Assembly (NCBI GenBank): GCA_029204225.1
Contig: CM055105.1
Location: 16,875,353-16,939,352, forward strand
Direction of reading: 5' to 3'
Source of the DNA: Diphasiastrum complanatum
Lineage: Eukaryota; Streptophyta; Lycopodiopsida; Lycopodiales; Lycopodiaceae
Length of the DNA: 64,000 nucleotides
The position numbers were made by a program, and so were the translations under genes. Shown one piece after another: positions 59,201 through 64,000 of this stretch. The notes under the pieces were generated by a model. The model saw nothing but the letters and a program-made list of their open reading frames with translations, had not been told where the DNA came from and did no database searches. The stretch's first letter is position 1. Each line of letters begins with the position of its first letter.

Positions 59201-60289
59201 GATGTTTTGAGATAAACAATATTTTTCTAGTTGTCCTAAGACAAATCTATAAGTGCTTCAAGTAGCACAATCTTTTACCTCTTAGAATACAAGTGATGCC
59301 AATTATGCATAATGCATATGTGACATGTGGGACAATCGTATTAACAACTCAAGAAACTAAAACCTCAGAGTGGATTCCCAACTTAACACTTAGTCTACTC
59401 ATTCTAACCAACACGTCTACATAGAAAGCCAACATCAAAAGATTGACTAGCCAAGCCATTCATCACATTATAATAAAATCAACTTAACTAAAATTAGCCA
59501 AGCATCCATTCACAAGGTAAGCAACCACAAGTAGAGTCATATTTGTAGAATCTGAAGTCAACCCAATCCAACTTGTTCAAATTGAAACAAGCCCCTAAGT
59601 GCAATGGCAAGCTAGATACATTCTGATTAGGAGCCTTGTAGTTGTTTGAAATGTGGGTGGAGATGGGTCCTTCGCAAGCATCTTCTCGAGGTTGGAAGCA
59701 TATTTTTCTATAGCTGCCCTAGGTGATTCTTCTATGTCAATAAAGTCACTCATGATTTAGTGGTACAACTCTTTAAACAAGAGCTTAGGAGCTTTCGATA
59801 TCAAAAATGTTACAGACTACTCTTGTGTGCACTTCAACATGATGTGCATGAATAAAAAGTGGTAACTAAAGGTTGTCTCCTCCCCATTCACTTTCTAAAT
59901 CCCCTTCCAACTCTCCTAAATTAGTTTCTAAAACTTACCTATCTCCTCCACTATCTCCACCAAAATCTCCTTCAAAATCAATTGAACAGTCCACAAAACT
60001 CTCTTCTCCACCTTGTCCTGATGGTGAAGATTTAGATTCATTTTTAAATGTTCAAATCATTACTTTTTTCTCGGAGGATAGATTAAAATCTGTATATTTA
60101 TCTCTTCCTGCACCTCCTTAATTATCTTTTGTAGAATCTAATAAATATGTTCAGTATGATCAATTACTTTTTCTCTCATCTTAAATCTTTCGACAAGCAT
60201 TACAATTTTCACCCCTTACAAAAGTCAATAATATCCAGACTACACTAGACACAAGTGAAGTAGAAAATAGAGATAAAATGTTAGGGGAT
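56271..60289. other. AT-rich intergenic; nothing recognised until a Ser/Pro-rich ORF
   Basis: No domain, RNA gene or terminal repeat seen. At 59873-60121 a plus-strand ORF is rich in Ser, Pro and Lys (LSPPLSPPKSPSKS) and may be the linker region upstream of the Ulp1-like exons that follow. Confidence 0.4.
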
Positions 60290-61330
60290 GATCTAGGAGT
60301 GGAGTTGACTCGGTATTTTCTAGAATTTCATCAGACACCAATTTTTGTAGAATTAGAATTATTACCTATTCATTTTCTTAATAGTATTTATTATCCCCAA
60401 TTTAAAGAAAATTATCTTAATGGATACGTGACAAATGTGCCTTGATTATGGCAACATACATATACAACTAAGTAAGCTTTTTGTTATTCAAAATTTAGCT
60501 ACTGCTATAATACTTGAGTTTATCTTGACTCACATGTTTATTTGTTATTGCAGTGGACATTGGAGTGTATATGTTTTGGCATTATATGTAAATAGCGATG
60601 ATATATGCAACCCAGTGTGCATAAAAATGAATTCAATCTTGCACACACACAAGGCTGCAAAATAACATACGGATGTTGATAGAATTCTTTCCAATGTCAA
60701 GTGCAACGACATACATGAAACTGGAGTAAATAGATGCAAAGGTGATTCAAATCTGACTATTGGTTTCACGTGAGTTTTAATTTCTTGTTTATTACTAAAG
60801 CTCACGGCGCCGTGCATTGAAACGATATCTTATTTTTTTATTTTTTAATTTCCAATATCGTTTGGAAGCATTTGCAATCTTTATGATGTTTCATTCTTAT
60901 CCTCATGCGTTGAAATGATTTCCCATCATACTCTAGTGCATTAACACATTTTTTTATTTTCTTTTTATTTTGCAGTCCTCCCAACAACAAGATAGTGTTA
61001 GTTGTGGATGGTATACAATCTTCAATACCAAATCATTTTTTATCTAGCTCGCTCAACATGACCCTATTTTCGATATACAGAAGGTCATATATATATTTAA
61101 AATTTTTAGGTGAATTAAGTATTGTCAGTCATCAAATTATCCTTGTATTATTCATGACATATGTTTCTAATACAAATTTTCTTATGATATTTGTTTTCTC
61201 AGTTTCACAAGGGATCTGGCGTTTTTGGCATGAAGCATTAAGGATATTGGTGGAAAATTCCTACCCTATAGATATTCCCGATGCTAGTCCTGCAAAGCTT
61301 CTTCCATCTAGAGAAATGGATTTAGAGATC
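60290..61330 (+). pseudogene. Degenerate Ulp1-like (C48) cysteine protease exons
   Basis: Three blocks separated by intron-like gaps. About 60290-60470: an acidic segment ending in FLEFHQTPIFVELELLPIHF, then a GTAAGC-type donor. About 60554-60775, after TTATTGCAG: GHWSVYVLALYVN, which places the catalytic His, then CIKMNSILHTHKAAK, where family members have a (L)DSM-type Asp motif and here Asn replaces Asp. About 60976-61050, after TTTTGCAG: SSQQQDSVSCGWYTIFNTKS, with Gln and the catalytic Cys in the Q...SVSCG context. The order His, Asp/Asn, Gln, Cys is right for Ulp1-type deSUMOylating peptidases. In plants such domains often belong to Mutator-like or other DNA transposons. Stops make it a relic. 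Confidence 0.5.
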
Positions 61331-61560
61331 ATAGAGCCAAAAATAGAGATAAAGAACAATGAATGGCCTCTCTTCATGTGGATGAGCCATTATGCATTTC
61401 ACATGTACAGAATTATTTTATACAAATATAAAGAGATTTTATTATATTCAATCATCTTGAATTTCGATATTTGTTCGTACATGTTTGTATTTGAGGTTCT
61501 TATTTCAAGTTCTAAGTGAGATAAAGCTTGTCCTCATGATCAAACCTTTGTTTTTCATAG

Positions 61561-61751
61561 CCTTGGTCTGCCTTGCCTTTACCATGGTTTTTTTTTTCAA
61601 ATAAGTTCAGAAGATAATCTGATTGAACCTTTGCCACAACCAATCCAAATATGTGGCATAAGTTCACTCAGATTTGTTGTAGCAAAGCTTCAATCAGATC
61701 ATCTTCTGAACATATCCAAATATGCCAAGACAAGGACAATATAGACCAAGG
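61561..61751. repeat. Long inverted repeat 1 (foldback)
   Basis: Arms 61561-61644 and 61671-61751 around a 26-nt loop. The core GTTCAGAAGAT-ATCTGATTGAA-CTTTGC-ACAAC pairs for about 36 bp with three or four mismatches. CCTTGGTCT at the outer end pairs with AGACCAAGG. Confidence 0.88.
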
Positions 61752-61859
61752 CAATGAAGATAAAAAATACAGCTGATATCGGTTCAGCACGCAAGGCTTT
61801 GATTACACTTAATGACTAATAATAGTCTATACTAATATGTGTGGGATTGTATTTCAATG

Positions 61860-62136
61860 TTTGATCATTCCTTTTGATCCTAAATTGCTATTCTAGATCA
61901 AGATTTTGTAACTAGTTTTGCAATAGATAGGTGCATCAAGTAATCAATCACTGTTCGAGTCTTGTATATTTTCATTTATTGTCCTTAGTACTGAAGTTCC
62001 AAAAAATGAGCCTACAAAAGACTCAAAGAGTGAGTGATTGATTGATCTATCTATCTATTGCAAAACTAGACTCCAATTCCTTGATCTAGATTGACAATTT
62101 AGATCACATAATCAAAAGCAATAGAAAAATGATCAA
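61860..62136. repeat. Long inverted repeat 2 (foldback)
   Basis: Arms about 61860-61978 and 61998-62136 with a loop of about 20 nt. Paired blocks include TTTGATCATT, CTAAATTG, TCTAGATCAAG, CTAGTTTTGCAATAGATAG, TCAATCAATCACT-like and GAGTCTT. About 80 percent complementary, with small gaps. It ends next to the gypsy gag. Confidence 0.88.
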
Positions 62137-62139
62137 AAA

Positions 62140-62692
62140 AGCTTTTGTAGTTGCTGATGACGTGGACTACTACCTGAAGTTCGTGAATTACAATATGGGT
62201 ACAAAGAGTTTAGACTCTTATATCCAAGAATTCATGGACCTATGGAATAAGGTTCCATCATTTGATGCGAAGTTGGCATTATGGTAGCTTGTCCTAGGTT
62301 TGCCAGCCGACTATCAAAACGAATGCAGGCGAAATGTGCTTCAAAACCTTGAAGATGCGTTTCGGATTGCGAAACCATATGATTCCACAATAGTGGCATC
62401 CAGAAAGCAATTTGCGCAAATTCCAACCACTTTGAAAACCAAGAAGGGTAAGAAGCGCGGTCCAGACCAAGCAAAATATTTTGACGAATTAGATCAAGCA
62501 GCATCGGAACCCAGGAAGCCGAAGAGAAAAGATTCAAAAAATCTATGTCCCGGGAAAACGCTAAAAGAGAGAACTTATGTTTTGTCTATAAGAAGCCTGG
62601 ACATATGATGAAATTTTGTCCAGAAAGGAAGAAAGTGTCTGCTCACATGATTGAAATCCCAGAGGAAATGATAAGACTTTGGAAATTAACCT
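62140..62692 (+). pseudogene. Gypsy gag C-terminal part
   Basis: VDYYLKFVNYNMGTKSLDSY, IQEFMDLWNKVPSFDAKLAL, a stop, then LGLPADYQNECRRNVLQNLE and AFRIAKPYDST. After a frame change the zinc knuckle reads CFVYKKPGHMMKFC; the second Cys is replaced by Tyr. Confidence 0.85.
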
Positions 62693-63160
62693 GACTGATT
62701 GTGAGTGTGAATGTTCTTTTAGTACTACTTCTTTCTTGCCTAATGAACTTTTCCATTTAATTGACACAGTTAAAGATCCAGAAGTGAGTATTTTATTGGA
62801 CAGTGGTTCAACTCATAATTTTATTGATTCTCATCTTGTGTAGAAACTCAGCTTGGAAACTGAAGCCAGCAATCATAGATATAAAGTTTATCTAGCTTCA
62901 GGAGTAGAGTTGGAGACTTGGAACGTGAAAGTCCCGAAGCTCCAAAATTTGATGCAAGGACACACAAAATTAGTTAATTTTCATGTTTTAGACCTAGCTC
63001 GTACTGATTTAATCTTAGGTTACGAATGGTTATTTCGTAAATCGCCTTCTCTATTGATTGATTTTGAGAAGCATGTTCTCACGTTCAAGGAGGGCGATAA
63101 GGTAGTTACATTATTTGGTAGTAATTTTGTACGTCCGTTGGATCAGATTTCTACAGTTAA
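62693..63160 (+). pseudogene. Gypsy aspartic protease
   Basis: LLDSGSTHNFIDSHLV at about 62791-62840 holds the active-site DSG. A stop (TAG at 62841) follows. The frame then stays open with VYLASGVELETWNVKVPKLQ and LDLARTDLILGYEWLF, the expected second half. Confidence 0.9.
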
Positions 63161-63269
63161 TAAAATGGAAGCATTGGATTATTCTGAGTATGCAGTTTTT
63201 TCAATTTATGCTATTCTAGTTGTGGATGTTCCTGAAATGAATCTAAATGGTTGTGAATTCTCAACAATT

Positions 63270-64000
63270 CTTAATTCAGTAAATTTAGATCATGAACAAG
63301 CAGTGAAAGAACAGATCATAAATGAATTTAGGGATGTTTTTGCATCTGAATTATCTCATGGTTTACCACCATCTAGGTCAGTAGACCACATAATTGAGTT
63401 AATTCTAGGAAGTCAACCTGTCTCTAGACAACCTTATAGGTTCTCTCAGAAAGAGGAGACAGAGATTTCAAATAAAATAGAAAACTATCTGAGGATGGGA
63501 CATATACAACCTAGTAAATCACCATGGGACACTCTTGTTCTTCTTAAAGCAAAGAAAGATCGAGGTTTCCGGATGCGTGTCGATTACAAGGGGCTTAATA
63601 AAGTGGATGACCTTGTAGATTGCTTGGGTGGAGCACAGTATTTCACCAAGATAGATTTCAAGATAGGGTATTATCAAATAAGTTAAGTCAGAAGATGTCC
63701 AAAAGACATGATTTTGTTCTAGATTTGGTCATTATGAGTTTCTAGTGTTGCCATTTGGATTAACGAATGCTCCAGCAACATTCCAGCAAATGATGAATGA
63801 TTTATTTCGTCCATATTTGGGGAAGTTTGTGGTTGTATTCTTAGACGACATTCTCATATACAATAAATCCTTGGTGAAACACGTAGAACACTTAAAAATC
63901 GTCTTGATGAAGCTCCATCGGGAGTTACTCTACTCTAAAGAGTCCAAGTGTGAATTATTTAAGCAAGAGTTGTTTTATCTTGGTCATAAGATCACAGTGA
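63270..64000 (+). pseudogene. Gypsy reverse transcriptase (partial)
   Basis: LSHGLPPSRSVDHIIELILG and GHIQPSKSPWDTLVLLKAKK lead into RMRVDYKGLNKVDDLVDCLG, where about 12 residues usually present between GLNK and DDLVD are deleted. KIDFKIGYYQI follows, then a frameshift at about 63684, [20 protein letters not shown] and the catalytic VVVFLDDILIY. Beyond that, YLGHKIT reaches the window edge. Confidence 0.92.

Larger units (their letters stand above)
62140..64000 (+). mobile_element. Ty3/gypsy retrotransposon (gag, protease, RT), continues off the window
   Basis: Order gag, zinc knuckle, protease, RT on the plus strand, as in gypsy. The 5' LTR and gag start are missing. The element is broken by stops (62286, 62841), frameshifts (about 62560 and 63684) and a small deletion in RT. 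RT continues to the last base of the window. Confidence 0.92.

Noticed and set aside
62140-64000. Potentially active gypsy element
   Set aside because: Stops in gag and protease, a frameshift in RT, a damaged zinc knuckle and an RT deletion rule out autonomous activity.

Overview
The window looks like nuclear DNA of a seed plant with a repeat-rich genome. Evidence: spliced host genes with GT-AG introns, plant gene families (a DUF212 divergent-PAP2 protein and a BOI-type RING protein), chromodomain Ty3/gypsy elements primed by initiator-Met tRNA, Ty1/copia elements and RTE-like LINEs. Only two host genes are convincing in 64 kb. I could not settle the species or clade; the low gene density and a 22-kb intron would fit a large-genome angiosperm or a gymnosperm.

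Layout. 1-4340: decayed gypsy fragments (minus), a gypsy LTR fragment (plus) and a LINE reverse-transcriptase fragment (minus), probably inside an upstream intron. 4341-27611: a plus-strand DUF212 gene with four exons visible (4341-4497, 26562-26612, 27177-27269, 27531-27611) and its first exon outside the window or unrecognised. Its intron 4498-26561 is about 22 kb and is packed with a compact internally deleted chromovirus (5107-7259), gypsy pieces, an LTR with primer-binding site (9639-10130), a nearly full-length but broken gypsy (11394-16177), a LINE end with a (TC)n tail (16178-16980), a further gypsy piece, a broken copia (about 19985-22440), a 181-bp tandem repeat, a 649-bp TIR element (24132-24780) and another LINE end (26204-26440). 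28450-30170: two more LINE fragments. 31386-37310: microsatellite, an AT-rich duplicated region, no recognised gene. 37311-38954: the minus-strand BOI-like RING E3 ligase gene (4 exons, 360 aa), with a (CT)n tract upstream and a GC-rich stretch further out.

41345-43278: 3' half of a gypsy with an in-frame RNase H/integrase deletion and an intact-looking 3' LTR, followed directly by a 110-bp (CT)n tract and flanked at a distance by two near-identical 31-nt palindromes. 45864-49640: a minus-strand copia missing RT/RNase H. 49663-50285: 331-bp tandem duplication. 50290-53870 and 56270-60290: AT-rich, no gene seen. 53878 to about 56270: a gag-bearing, non-autonomous copia derivative. 60290-61330: degenerate Ulp1-like cysteine-protease exons. 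61561-62136: two consecutive long inverted repeats. 62140-64000: a plus-strand gypsy (gag, protease, RT) running off the window.

The two host genes show no obvious functional link. The most notable features are the retrotransposon-inflated intron that still keeps readable exons and splice sites, the LINE family whose 3' ends carry TC microsatellites, the compact chromovirus with equal-length LTRs and unusual termini, and the Ulp1-like remnant next to long foldback repeats. No alignment or search was run; divergences and boundaries are by eye.
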